Source of the DNA: Bradymonas sp963697525
Lineage (GTDB): Bacteria > Myxococcota_A > Bradymonadia > Bradymonadales > Bradymonadaceae
Reading direction: 5' to 3'
NCBI GenBank assembly: GCA_963697525.1
Contig: OY969087.1
Location: 4,588,001 to 4,652,000, forward strand
DNA: 64,000 nt
Shown here: piece after piece, positions 18,017 to 26,445 of the stretch
Position numbering within the stretch: the first letter of the stretch is position 1
How the letters are laid out: every line of letters starts with the position of its first letter
Notes under the pieces: model-generated
Databases searched by the model: none
Told to the model about the DNA's origin: nothing
The model's input: only the letters and a program-made list of their open reading frames with translations
Program-made: the position numbers and the translations under genes

Positions 18017-19462
18017 TCAGTCGTTGTCGGAAGCCTCGGCAAATGGCCCGCTGACCTTGGGTTGGTCGGGACCGGGGCCGGCGGACTGGGCGCGGCGGGT
18101 GACCTCGGCCAAGAATTCGTCGGCCATGCGGAAGAAGTCGTCGCCGCCAAAGAAGATGACCTTGTCGCCCGGCTGGACGTGCTCGTACAGGTAGTCGTTG
18201 ATGTTGTTCTGATCCTCGATATACGTGCACTTCAGGTCGTTCTCGCGGATACGGTCGACCACCGTCATGGTGTCGATGCCCGGGATGGGATCCTCCTCGG
18301 CGGCGTACATCTTGGTGATGATGACCTCGTCGCTGCCGGCAAACGCCTTGCCGTATTCGTCCTGCAGGTACTTGATCAGCGTGTACCGATAGGGCTTGAA
18401 CACGCTGAAGATGCGCCCGTCGACCAGGTCCTGGGCCGACTGCAGCACCTTGCGCATGCCGGTGGGGTGGCTCACGTAGTCCTTGACGATGGTCACGCCG
18501 CCGCCGGAGGCGATGGTAAAGCGGTTTTCCATGCCCTTGTAGGTCTTCAGCCCCTCGCGGATAGCGTCCATGCCCACTCCCAGCCGGCGGCACACGGCGA
18601 GGGCGCCCATGGCGTTGACCACGTTGTAGCGGCCCGGAAGGTTGAGCTCACACGGCCCCAGCGTCTCGTTTCGGTGGAAAGCCTCAAATTCGATGGGCAG
18701 CTGTCCCGGGCCGAGCAGCTCGCCGTGGAATTCGGCGCGGTGCTCGATGGCATAGCCCGTGGGCCGCAGCGCCACCAACTCGCACAGCCGGCGGTTGCCG
18801 TCGCAGTCCAGGTTGACGAACGCCTCCTTGAGGCGCTCGTTGGACTCCATGAAGCGCTGCATATTGGCGATGATGTCGTCGAGGCCGTCGTAGTAGTTGA
18901 GGTGGTCGAGCTCCAGGAAGTTGCACACCACGTAGTCGGGCTTGATGTTGAGGTGGGTGCCGTCGCTCTCGTCGACTTCGATGACCATGATCTCGCCGCC
19001 GGCGTCGCGCGCGTTGGTCGAGAAGTTGTTGAGCATGCCGCCGATGACGAAGCCCGGCTGCAAGCCCGCACACTCCAGAATCCAGGTGATCATGCTGGAC
19101 ACGGTGCCCTTGCCGTGGGTGCCGGTGACCCCGACCGTGCGGTAGCCCTCGATGAGCCGGGCGAGCACCTCGGAGCGGTGGACCACCTCGACGCCGCGCT
19201 CTCTGGCGGCGACCAGTTCGACGTTATGGTCGGGAATGGCCGTGGAGACGACGACCACGTCGGCGCCGTCGATATTGGCGTCGTCGTGGCCGATGACGAC
19301 CTCGATCCCCTCGTCTTGCAGCGCATCGGTCAGCGAGCTCTGGCGCACGTCCGAGCCACGCACGTGGTAGCCGCGCTGGTGCAAAATGCGCGCGACCCCG
19401 GAGACGCCGATGCCCCCGATGCCCAGCATGTGGATGTGCATGTCTTTGTTCAGTTCAAACAT
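18017..19462 (-). CDS. divergent MurC-like Mur ligase
   Basis: The protein has 481 residues with the full three-domain MurC layout. It has HMLGIGGIGVSGVARIL at the N-terminus, VVSTAIPDHN, EVDESDGTHLNIKPDYVV, LPGRYNVVNAMGALAV and a C-terminal KPYRYT segment matching MurC QPHRFT. Sites normally fixed in MurC are changed. The P-loop reads GTHGKGTVSS (114-123) instead of GTHGKTTT, the C-terminal DYGHHPTE motif reads DYVSHPTG, and the late GAGNIG segment reads FGGDDF. The stretch TWILECAGLQPGFVIGG resembles Mpl. It could be this lineage's MurC or a ligase with another substrate. Its neighbour is murD. Confidence 0.85.
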   Translation of the reverse strand: MFELNKDMHIHMLGIGGIGVSGVARILHQRGYHVRGSDVRQSSLTDALQDEGIEVVIGHDDANIDGADVVVVSTAIPDHNVELVAARERGVEVVHRSEVLARLIEGYRTVGVTGTHGKGTVSSMITWILECAGLQPGFVIGGMLNNFSTNARDAGGEIMVIEVDESDGTHLNIKPDYVVCNFLELDHLNYYDGLDDIIANMQRFMESNERLKEAFVNLDCDGNRRLCELVALRPTGYAIEHRAEFHGELLGPGQLPIEFEAFHRNETLGPCELNLPGRYNVVNAMGALAVCRRLGVGMDAIREGLKTYKGMENRFTIASGGGVTIVKDYVSHPTGMRKVLQSAQDLVDGRIFSVFKPYRYTLIKYLQDEYGKAFAGSDEVIITKMYAAEEDPIPGIDTMTVVDRIRENDLKCTYIEDQNNINDYLYEHVQPGDKVIFFGGDDFFRMADEFLAEVTRRAQSAGPGPDQPKVSGPFAEASDND

Positions 19463-19686
19463 CGTACTGACCTCAACTTCGCGGGTGTAATTCTTCGGGA
19501 CGCACCACTGACGGGCTGGCGACTTTTAGCACAACAGCACCAACCCACAAAGCTATGCCCGAGCGCCCTGGACAGCCGCTGCTGTTGCATTGGCTGCACG
19601 CGTTGCGCTAAGTTTGCCGCGGCGACTCATCTGAGACTCGAAGGCAATAGCCTTACCCAAATAGACCGAAGAGCCAAGTGACGACC

Positions 19687-21180
19687 ATGAAACAGTGCGC
19701 ACAACATCGCATCGGTATCGCCCTGGCCGGCCTCGCCCTGACGCTCGCCGCCACCCTGGTGGGATGTCAGGAGGTCGACCAGCCCAAGACCACGCTCACC
19801 CAGAAGCAGTGGCAGGAGGTCAAGGGTCATATCCTCAAGGAAAAGCCCGACCCGGAATATCCCATCGGGGCGAATTATGCCGATAAGATCGAACTGATCG
19901 GCTTCGACGTCAGCAAGCCGCTGGTCGCCGGCAAACCGGCCACGTTCACCTGGTATTGGAAGGCCCTGCAGGACATCGATGACAACTGGAAGGTCTTCGT
20001 GCACTTCGACTCGTCGAAGAAGGCCTACCGCCAGAACCTGGGCCATCATCCCGTCGGCGGGCTCTACCAGACCAGCCGCTGGGAGAAGGGCCAGATCATC
20101 GAGGACGTCCAAAAGGTCACGATCAACGGCAACTATCCCGCCGGCCAGGCCGTCCCCTACATCGGCTTTTATAAGGGCAAGCAGCGCCTCGCCATCAAAA
20201 ACGGCGTCAAGAAGACCAAGGACCGCCGGGTGATCGGGCCGCCGCTGACGGTCAAAAACCCCAATGAGCGCGCCCAGAACATCAAGGCGATCAAGGAGTT
20301 GCCCCGCTATTCGGTCAATATGATCGACGACGCCGACCTGGCCAAGGCCAAGATCGACGGCAAGCTCGACGAGGCGTTCTGGAAGAAGGCGCGCCCCATC
20401 TCGCTGCACCCCTTCGGCTCGGCCCCCGACCTGCACACCCAGGTCTACGCGGTGCGCACCAAGGACGCGCTTCTGATCGGCGCGAAGCTTCCCGACGACA
20501 ATATCTGGGGCACGTTCGACAAGCGCGACTCCAAGACTTGGACTCAGGAAGTGCTCGAGCTGTACATCGACAAGGGGCGAGACGCCAAAAACTACCTCGA
20601 GCTGCAGATCACCCCCAAGGGGACCATCTTCGACGCCGATTACGTCGACCAGTTGGGCCACGGCAAAGGCAGCACCGAAGAGCAGATCAAGCGGGCCAGC
20701 GCCTGGAATATGAAAGGCCTGAAGTCGGCGGTCTACGTCGACGGCACCCTCAATAAGAGCTCCGACAAGGACAAATTCTGGAGCGTGGAGCTCCAGATTC
20801 CGTTTACCTCCATTCCCGGTGTCGACGCAGCGCCCAAGCCCGGCGAGCAGTGGGCGGTCAACTTCTACCGCTACGATCGTCCGGACAAGCGGCGCACCTA
20901 TGCCTATGCGTGGTCGAAGCCCAACGCGGGGACCTTCCACCAGGTCGAGCGCTTCGGCACGTTCCGCTTCGGCAACGCTCCCGCCCAGAAGCCGACCGCG
21001 GGCAAGGCGCCCTCGGGCAAGTCGACCTCGGCGGTCATCCACCACATCAACCCCGCTCAACTGCGGCGGTTGCAAAACAGCGTCAAGCTCAGCCCCATGA
21101 AGCCGATGCGCTTGCGCAAATCCGGCGAGAAAGCCAAGGGCGCCAAGAAGGCCCCGAAGGCCAAGGCTGCCGCGAAATAA
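19687..21180 (+). CDS. lipoprotein with CBM9/DOMON-like domain
   Basis: The protein has 497 residues. The ATG at 19687 opens a signal peptide ending ATLVGC, a good lipobox; a GTG 9 nt upstream is the alternative. Residues about 45-185 look like a beta-sandwich (FTWYWKALQDIDDNWKVFVH). Residues about 215-440 resemble the family 9 carbohydrate-binding/DOMON-like domain: IDGKLDEAFWKKA, ILLIGAKLPDD-type strands, then EVLELYIDKGRDAKNYLELQ, WSVELQIPFTSI and WAVNFYRYDRP. Such domains bind sugars or heme at the cell surface. The C-terminus is Lys/Ala-rich. It is divergent from the MurC-like gene and followed by a strong terminator. Confidence 0.75.
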   Translation: MKQCAQHRIGIALAGLALTLAATLVGCQEVDQPKTTLTQKQWQEVKGHILKEKPDPEYPIGANYADKIELIGFDVSKPLVAGKPATFTWYWKALQDIDDNWKVFVHFDSSKKAYRQNLGHHPVGGLYQTSRWEKGQIIEDVQKVTINGNYPAGQAVPYIGFYKGKQRLAIKNGVKKTKDRRVIGPPLTVKNPNERAQNIKAIKELPRYSVNMIDDADLAKAKIDGKLDEAFWKKARPISLHPFGSAPDLHTQVYAVRTKDALLIGAKLPDDNIWGTFDKRDSKTWTQEVLELYIDKGRDAKNYLELQITPKGTIFDADYVDQLGHGKGSTEEQIKRASAWNMKGLKSAVYVDGTLNKSSDKDKFWSVELQIPFTSIPGVDAAPKPGEQWAVNFYRYDRPDKRRTYAYAWSKPNAGTFHQVERFGTFRFGNAPAQKPTAGKAPSGKSTSAVIHHINPAQLRRLQNSVKLSPMKPMRLRKSGEKAKGAKKAPKAKAAAK

Positions 21181-21208
21181 GGCGAATCTGCCCACTTTGG
21201 ATGTGCCA

Positions 21209-21245
21209 GGGGCCTCGGCGCGCACACGCGCCGAGGCCCCTTCAC
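21209..21245 (+). terminator. rho-independent terminator
   Basis: A 14-bp GC-rich perfect stem (GGGGCCTCGGCGCG and its complement) with a CACA loop is followed by TTC. The T-run is weak but the stem is very strong. Confidence 0.75.
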
Positions 21246-21347
21246 ATTTGTGTGGTGTTCACGTAGGTATGTAGGGGTAGGAGTAAGACATTGTATGGAG
21301 TGCTGCGAAGGAGCAGCCTTTACTTCCGCAGACAAGGCATAGGACTC

Positions 21348-21542
21348 ATGGCAAGCGATAAACGCAAACAGAGCCTCTATTTCCCGGAGGACTATCTCGA
21401 CGAGATTCGAGCCGAGTCGATTCGCCAGGATCGCTCGATGTCTTGGATCGTTCAGAAGGCCTGGGAGATTGCGCGCGACAAGGTCAAGCAATTCCCCTCG
21501 GCCAACGATTTTCTGCCGGGCGAAGACGACGAAGACGAATAA
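21348..21542 (+). CDS. small ribbon-helix-helix-like protein (TIGR04563 type)
   Basis: The protein has 64 residues. The sequence KQSLYFPEDYLDEIRAESIR followed by QDRSMSWIVQKAWEIARDKV closely resembles the small TIGR04563 family known from myxobacteria: a beta strand (SLYFP) and two helices, as in ribbon-helix-helix DNA-binding proteins. The tail is acidic (GEDDEDE). The ATG at 21348 starts MASDKRKQ; a longer frame from 21291 has no better start site. It may be a small transcription regulator. No toxin gene is beside it, so there is no direct evidence for a toxin-antitoxin pair. Confidence 0.75.
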   Translation: MASDKRKQSLYFPEDYLDEIRAESIRQDRSMSWIVQKAWEIARDKVKQFPSANDFLPGEDDEDE

Positions 21543-21587
21543 GCCGGCCGACCCGCCGCACCAACCCGCCGCACCGAGCACCAACCA

Positions 21588-21617
21588 AAACAGCCCTCCT
21601 TTGTCGGGAGGGCTGTC
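21588..21617 (-). terminator. rho-independent terminator for the 21646 lipoprotein gene
   Basis: A 10-bp stem (ACAGCCCTCC and its complement) is followed, when read leftwards, by TTTTGG. It can also stop the small gene reading from the left. Confidence 0.7.
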
Positions 21618-21645
21618 GTCGTTCTTGGGTGGTATGTCTACTCGC

Positions 21646-23310
21646 TTACGGCGCCGGGTGCACCGCGATGGACTCGACGACCTTCAACTGGTCGTGCTGG
21701 CCCACCCAGGCGTGATCCTGGCCATTGCGCAGCACGGTCCAGACATCGGGGATCTGGGTGGCGAGGTTGGGGTCCTCGATCCACGGGTTGGTCGCGAGCA
21801 TGGCGATCTCATTGCCGCCCGGCGACAACAGCGCCGACTGGATATACGGCACGCACTCGGCGTCGCTGGGCTTTTGGGCGTCGGCGTCCCAACAGGCGTC
21901 GGCGTTGAAGCCCGCGTCGGGGTTACCCCACACCACGTTGTAGTTGCCGGTGTTGGGGTCGATCTGCAGCACGTCGCTATCACCCACGGTGTTCTCGTTG
22001 GGGCAATCGCGCCGGCCGACCCCGTACAACATGTCGTTGCTGTCGAAGCTGATCGGGCCAGCGAAGGTCGTGTAGTGGTAGTTGGCGTTGCCCGTGGTCA
22101 GCTCACAGCCGCTCTTGGCGGGCTGGCCGGGGCCGGGGCTCTGGTAGGGCTGGTCGGGGATGCCCAGCACGACGCGTCCGGGGATACACCGTGCGGAGGT
22201 GGCGTCGCTGCCCGGCTGGTAGCACTCGTGAATGGAACCGCAGGTGCCCGGCCCGCCGCAGGCGCCGCCCAGATCGCCCAGGTGCTCCATGTCGATGAAG
22301 TGCACCGTGGTCTCGATGGCCGTGCAGCGGTTGTTCTGCCCGCAGCGCTTGACCGGCCCGGAGCAGTCGGCCGCGCTCTGGCAGGCGCCGTAGTCGTTGG
22401 GCGCCTGGGTGACGAAGGCGGCGACCTTGCCGTCGGGCGAGATCGCCACCGGCATGGTCTGGCCGAAGTAGCTGCCGCTGGTCTGCTGGTAGTTGCGCGC
22501 GTCGACCGTGTACGTGGTGTCCGACACCGGCGTGCCCAGCGTGCCCATCTTGATGTCCAGCGTCTGGATATTGGGCGTGTACACCATCACGGTCTGTGTC
22601 GCCGGGTCGATAAACCACCCGGAGAGCACCGACGCGGCGGTGCCCAGCGCCCCGATGGGCTTTTCGTCGCCACCGGCCAGGGACTTGTAATAGGCGGTGT
22701 ACTGGCCACCGGAGGTCGCCCGCTGGTAGGTCACCAGGTTGCCGGCCACGCTCACCCGGGAGACGCCCTGAGCGACCACGCTGCCAGTTCCCTGCACCTG
22801 CAGGTTGCTCACCGGGGCGGCGTGCACGTCGAGCGTGCCGCTGCCACCGCTGGCGCTGTTCTCCACCCACACAAAGTAGCTCATATCCTCGGACAACCAG
22901 CAGCCCTGGGCGCACGAGACGCTCTCGGGGCTGATCCGGGTGTCGGTATTGTCCGCCGTCGACAGCACGTGCAGGCTCTGGCTGTTGTCCGATTTGTCGA
23001 GCATCCGATACGAGATATAAAAATTCTCGGGCTCGACGCTGTTGCCGTTGTTGCCGCCGCCATCGGTGTTGGGGCCGGCGTCGGTGCCCCCGCCGCCGTT
23101 GTTGTTGGCCTGCTGTTGAATGCACTGCTGATTGCGGCACACGAAGTTTTGCTGGCAGTCCGCGCTGCTGGTGCACTTGGCACCGGCGCCTCCGCCGCCG
23201 TCGTTGCCCGAGCAGCCGGCGACCAGCGCCAGCGCTGCGGCCGCGGTGGCCGCCGTGCAGATGAGCCGCCCAACTGGCGACGCCCGATGCATCCCGATCC
23301 TGTCATTCAT
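21646..23310 (-). CDS. lipoprotein with Asp/Gly/Asn-rich linker and Cys pairs
   Basis: The protein has 554 residues starting MNDRIGMHRAS, with a signal peptide ending ALVAGC, a good lipobox. A short Cys-rich segment, CTSSADCQQNFVCRNQQC, follows, of the kind common in myxobacterial lipoproteins. Then comes a Gly/Asn/Asp linker (NNNGGGGTDAGPNTDGGGNN) and a long domain of repeated beta strands resembling a beta-propeller (ISPDGKVAAFVTQA, LLSPGGNEIAMLATNP). Two further Cys clusters lie in the middle. It is probably an outer-surface protein, with no enzymatic motif seen. Upstream lies mazG on the same strand. Confidence 0.72.
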   Translation of the reverse strand: MNDRIGMHRASPVGRLICTAATAAAALALVAGCSGNDGGGGAGAKCTSSADCQQNFVCRNQQCIQQQANNNGGGGTDAGPNTDGGGNNGNSVEPENFYISYRMLDKSDNSQSLHVLSTADNTDTRISPESVSCAQGCWLSEDMSYFVWVENSASGGSGTLDVHAAPVSNLQVQGTGSVVAQGVSRVSVAGNLVTYQRATSGGQYTAYYKSLAGGDEKPIGALGTAASVLSGWFIDPATQTVMVYTPNIQTLDIKMGTLGTPVSDTTYTVDARNYQQTSGSYFGQTMPVAISPDGKVAAFVTQAPNDYGACQSAADCSGPVKRCGQNNRCTAIETTVHFIDMEHLGDLGGACGGPGTCGSIHECYQPGSDATSARCIPGRVVLGIPDQPYQSPGPGQPAKSGCELTTGNANYHYTTFAGPISFDSNDMLYGVGRRDCPNENTVGDSDVLQIDPNTGNYNVVWGNPDAGFNADACWDADAQKPSDAECVPYIQSALLSPGGNEIAMLATNPWIEDPNLATQIPDVWTVLRNGQDHAWVGQHDQLKVVESIAVHPAP

Positions 23311-23375
23311 ACGACTATCCTGCGTTTTGATGATGTCGAACACTGGCCCGACTATAGAAATGTGCGCCCGACGAA

Positions 23376-23807
23376 TCAAGATGGGGCTCCCGAACTCGTC
23401 TCCAGCGCCGTTTTGGCGCGCTGCCACAGCGCTTCCATCTCGTCGAGCGTCATGTCGTCGACGCGGCGTCCCTGGGCGGCAGCCTGCTCTTCGATGAAGC
23501 GGAAGCGGCGCACGAACTTCTCGTTGGTCCGCTCCATGGCCGTCTCGGCATCGATCCCCAGCTTGCGGGCGACGTTGACCACCGCGAAGAGAACGTCGCC
23601 CAGCTCGGCGGCGAGTTCCTCGGCGTCGACCTCCCCGGCGCCGAGCTCGGCTTCCAATTCGGCGATCTCCTCGTGGACCTTCTCGAGCGCCTGGGCTGGG
23701 CTCGGCCAGTCGAAGCCGACCTCGGCCGCCCGCGCTCCCAACGCTTGCCCGCGTCGAAGCGCCGTCAAAGGGTCTTGAATCTTGTCTAAAATCGACAACT
23801 TGGGCAT
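23376..23807 (-). CDS. mazG: MazG-type nucleoside triphosphate pyrophosphohydrolase (single domain)
   Basis: The protein has 143 residues, about half the length of E. coli MazG. The all-alpha NTP-PPase motifs are present: GFDWPSPAQALEKVHEEIAELEAE carries the E-x-x-E pairs and AAELGDVLFAVVNVARKLG carries the E-x-x-D metal site. It hydrolyses (deoxy)nucleoside triphosphates to monophosphate and pyrophosphate in the cytosol; a housecleaning role is usual. The length fits only one of the two repeats of full MazG, as in many bacteria outside Enterobacteria. Confidence 0.9.
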   Translation of the reverse strand: MPKLSILDKIQDPLTALRRGQALGARAAEVGFDWPSPAQALEKVHEEIAELEAELGAGEVDAEELAAELGDVLFAVVNVARKLGIDAETAMERTNEKFVRRFRFIEEQAAAQGRRVDDMTLDEMEALWQRAKTALETSSGAPS

Positions 23808-23975
23808 GGTAAGATGTCTCGAGTTTTTGCTGATGTCGTCGGGGTCGACCGCTTGAGTTATTGCGGATTCTACCTTGAATAGAAGGCTTAGAGCCGGTTA
23901 GGATGAACTCGTTAGCTTTGTGCCAATTTCGCTCGCTTCCGAACCGCTCCAGCAGCGCACGCTAGTCGTCACTTT

Positions 23976-26033
23976 ATGAAGTCATCGCAGGCCTATCAGG
24001 TCGAAATCCGCTCGGCGCGCGAGTTGATCATATGGGGCGTACTCGCGCTGGTCGTTCTCGTGTGTGTCGGCTGGCCGACGTCGAGCTACGCACAGCAGCT
24101 CGACCCGGAGAGCGAGCAGATGCTCTCCAAGGTCCACGCGGCCGACAAATCATTCGACACCTCGCCGGTGCCGGCCTCCAGCGTCGACCCGGTCAACCTC
24201 GGGGTGCACTGGCGGTTGTGGAAGCGGGTATTTGCCACGGGGGAGCCCGGCCTCGAGGAACTCGACGCGCTGGCCAGCGATGGCTTCAGCGTGGGCTACC
24301 GCAACCTGCCGGAATACGCTACCGCCGTGTATAGCATGACCGAAGGCAAGGTCGCGAGCGGCAAGCTCAGCGTACACGATGCCTCCAGCGTCTACGAACG
24401 CGCCATCAAACTCGCCCCCGACCTGCCCTACCCAGACCTCGCCTACAGCGCCCACCTGGCGCGCCACAACACCGGGCGGCTGCCGGCCATCGTGGGAAGC
24501 TACGTGCGCGGGCTGCGCAAGGGATTCAACTGGCTGGACAGCCGGGTGTCCTGGGAGCTCAAGCTGACGGTGGTGGCGTTGATCAGTTTTTTGGTGGCGG
24601 TGCTGTTCTTTTTGCTCGCCCAACTGGTGCGCTATTTCGGCATCATCGCCTACGACGCGGCGCGGCTGTTGCCGCGGGGCTTTTCGAGCAATCAAACGGT
24701 CATCCTGGTCGTCGCGCTGATCGTGGTGCCCGGGCTGTTGTTGCGCTCACCGCTGGTGTCGATGCTGATCTTGTTGGCGCTGATCTCGCTGGTGCAGCGC
24801 GTCAATGAGCGGGTGGTCACGGTGGCCATCTTCGGGGTGCTGATGTGTCTTCCCTGGCTCGACGCCAATATGGCCAAGGAGGTGACGTGGCCGGCGAGCG
24901 ACGCCCAGACCTTGATGCACGACCAGTACCTGTACTGCGGCAAAGACTGCACGGCGGCGCTCCAGAAGCGCTGGAGGGCGCACGAGGGGGACGACCGGCT
25001 GCTGACCTATTCGGTCGCCCTGGCCCTATACCGCCTGGGGGGCGCTAAGCGCCTGGGCAACGTGGTCAAGATGCTCGGCGACCCCGCCAAGTGGCCGGCG
25101 TCGATGCGCCCCCACGTCGAAAACCTGCTGGGGGCGACGCTGGTCGCGCAGGCGAAGCCGAAGGAGGCCATCAAACACCTGGAGGTCGCCGAAAAGCTCG
25201 CCCCCGCGGATGCGGCGGCGCCGATGAATATGATGCGCGCCTACCAGATGAACAACGATGCCGATGCCGCCGACGCGGCGCTCAAGCAGGCGATTTCGGT
25301 CGATCTCGACGCGGTGCGCACCCACCTGGACCTGGAGCGCCGCGACGTCAACAGCTTCCTGTTGGTCGAGCCGTTGCCCGGCCGCCTGTTCTGGCAGCGC
25401 CACCTCGCCCACAAGCCCAAAGAAGACCTGTCGGTGATCTCACCGGTGTGGGCGGCGCTGTCCGGCCCGCGCGTGCCCATGGAGCGCGCGCCCATGCTGG
25501 GAGGCATCGGCATCCTGCTGGCGCTGCTGTCCTTGCCGCTGTACCTGGGCGGTCGCGCGAGCAGCCCCTGCCCCAAATGCGGCATGGCCCGTGACCCGGC
25601 CGACGAGCCCGAGACCGGCAACCACCGCTACTGCCTTCCCTGCTACCACACCTTCGTGTCGGGGGCGTCGCTCGACTACAACGCCCGGGTGCACAACGAG
25701 CGGGTGTTGGGGCGCCGCGAGCGTTTCCAGGACGTGATGCGCCGGGCGCTGTCCCTGGTCATGCCCGGCACGGGCCATGCGCAGGCCGGCCACGGCCTGG
25801 GCGGCTTCGTGGTGACCTTTTTGACGGTGTTCGGCCTGGTCGTGTTGCTGCGGCCCATGGGGATCTGGCGGCCGCCCTTCGAGCTGTTCACCGACAATTG
25901 GGCCGCCCAGAAGTACATCGCCGTCGGCCTCATCGGCATCGGACTGATCGTCGGGCTGGCAGCGGTGGCCCGCGGCGTCAGCCCCACCTTCGTCGCCCAT
26001 ACCAAGGACAAGCGCGGAGCCCATCATGAGTAA
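23976..26033 (+). CDS. multi-span membrane protein with TPR-like region and zinc ribbon
   Basis: The protein has 685 residues and no assigned family that I recognise. Order: an N-terminal hydrophobic segment ending TSSYAQ (possible signal peptide), a soluble helical region, a hydrophobic block with several transmembrane helices (about 190-295), a TPR-like segment (AKPKEAIKHLEVAEKLAPAD), another transmembrane helix, a four-cysteine zinc ribbon (Cys532, Cys535, Cys553, Cys556) and two more transmembrane helices. The next gene overlaps it by 8 nt, and phoH then starts directly after. It may work with that pair; the function is unknown. Confidence 0.75.
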   Translation: MKSSQAYQVEIRSARELIIWGVLALVVLVCVGWPTSSYAQQLDPESEQMLSKVHAADKSFDTSPVPASSVDPVNLGVHWRLWKRVFATGEPGLEELDALASDGFSVGYRNLPEYATAVYSMTEGKVASGKLSVHDASSVYERAIKLAPDLPYPDLAYSAHLARHNTGRLPAIVGSYVRGLRKGFNWLDSRVSWELKLTVVALISFLVAVLFFLLAQLVRYFGIIAYDAARLLPRGFSSNQTVILVVALIVVPGLLLRSPLVSMLILLALISLVQRVNERVVTVAIFGVLMCLPWLDANMAKEVTWPASDAQTLMHDQYLYCGKDCTAALQKRWRAHEGDDRLLTYSVALALYRLGGAKRLGNVVKMLGDPAKWPASMRPHVENLLGATLVAQAKPKEAIKHLEVAEKLAPADAAAPMNMMRAYQMNNDADAADAALKQAISVDLDAVRTHLDLERRDVNSFLLVEPLPGRLFWQRHLAHKPKEDLSVISPVWAALSGPRVPMERAPMLGGIGILLALLSLPLYLGGRASSPCPKCGMARDPADEPETGNHRYCLPCYHTFVSGASLDYNARVHNERVLGRRERFQDVMRRALSLVMPGTGHAQAGHGLGGFVVTFLTVFGLVVLLRPMGIWRPPFELFTDNWAAQKYIAVGLIGIGLIVGLAAVARGVSPTFVAHTKDKRGAHHE

Positions 26034-26445
26034 GCGTCCTGCCGGCAACCCGGAGCCGTCTGGCGCGCCCCAGCCGGCCAACAACAAGGGCGCGCTGGGC
26101 GCGGTCGTACTGCACCACACGGTCACCGCCCTGATGTTGGTGCTCATCCTGGCCCTGGGGGTGTGGGCCTACCTGACCTTTCGCAAGACCAGCTTCTTTC
26201 AGCCCCCCGACGCTCGCGCTCACACACGCGTCGACGCCTACGCCCTGCTGGCCCAGCGTCAACGTATTCGGTTTGCGCTCGGTGTTTATTTTCGCCTCGA
26301 CGGGCGCTACCCGCGCTCTCTGGACGAACTAGTCCAGCGGGGATTGTTGCTGCCTTCCGATTTGTACTACCCTGCGGGAGAGGGACACTTCCGCTACCGT
26401 CGTACGGCCAGTGGATATGCCCTCGAGATCGAGGATGCTCCGTAG
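26026..26445 (+). CDS. single-span membrane protein, partner of the 685-residue protein
   Basis: The protein has 139 residues. A Pro/Asn-rich cytosolic tail of about 28 residues is followed by one transmembrane helix (LMLVLILALGVWAYL) and an extracytoplasmic domain. The last 50 residues (DGRYPRSLDELVQRG, then FRYRRTASGYALEI) resemble the C-terminal part of pseudopilin-like proteins, where YP-x-SL-x-EL is common. The start overlaps the previous gene by 8 nt and the stop abuts the phoH GTG, so the three are likely co-translated. No function is assigned. Confidence 0.7.
   Translation: MSKRPAGNPEPSGAPQPANNKGALGAVVLHHTVTALMLVLILALGVWAYLTFRKTSFFQPPDARAHTRVDAYALLAQRQRIRFALGVYFRLDGRYPRSLDELVQRGLLLPSDLYYPAGEGHFRYRRTASGYALEIEDAP

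Noticed and set aside
16832..19681. 949-residue plus-strand reading frame across murD and the MurC-like gene
   Set aside because: It is antisense to two clear Mur ligase genes, its translation matches no family, and long antisense frames are expected at this GC content.
19627..21225. 532-residue minus-strand reading frame
   Set aside because: It is antisense to the CBM9-like lipoprotein, which has a signal peptide, lipobox and terminator.
21348..21542. Antitoxin of a toxin-antitoxin pair
   Set aside because: The ribbon-helix-helix look fits, but no toxin-like gene lies beside it and a terminator follows directly.
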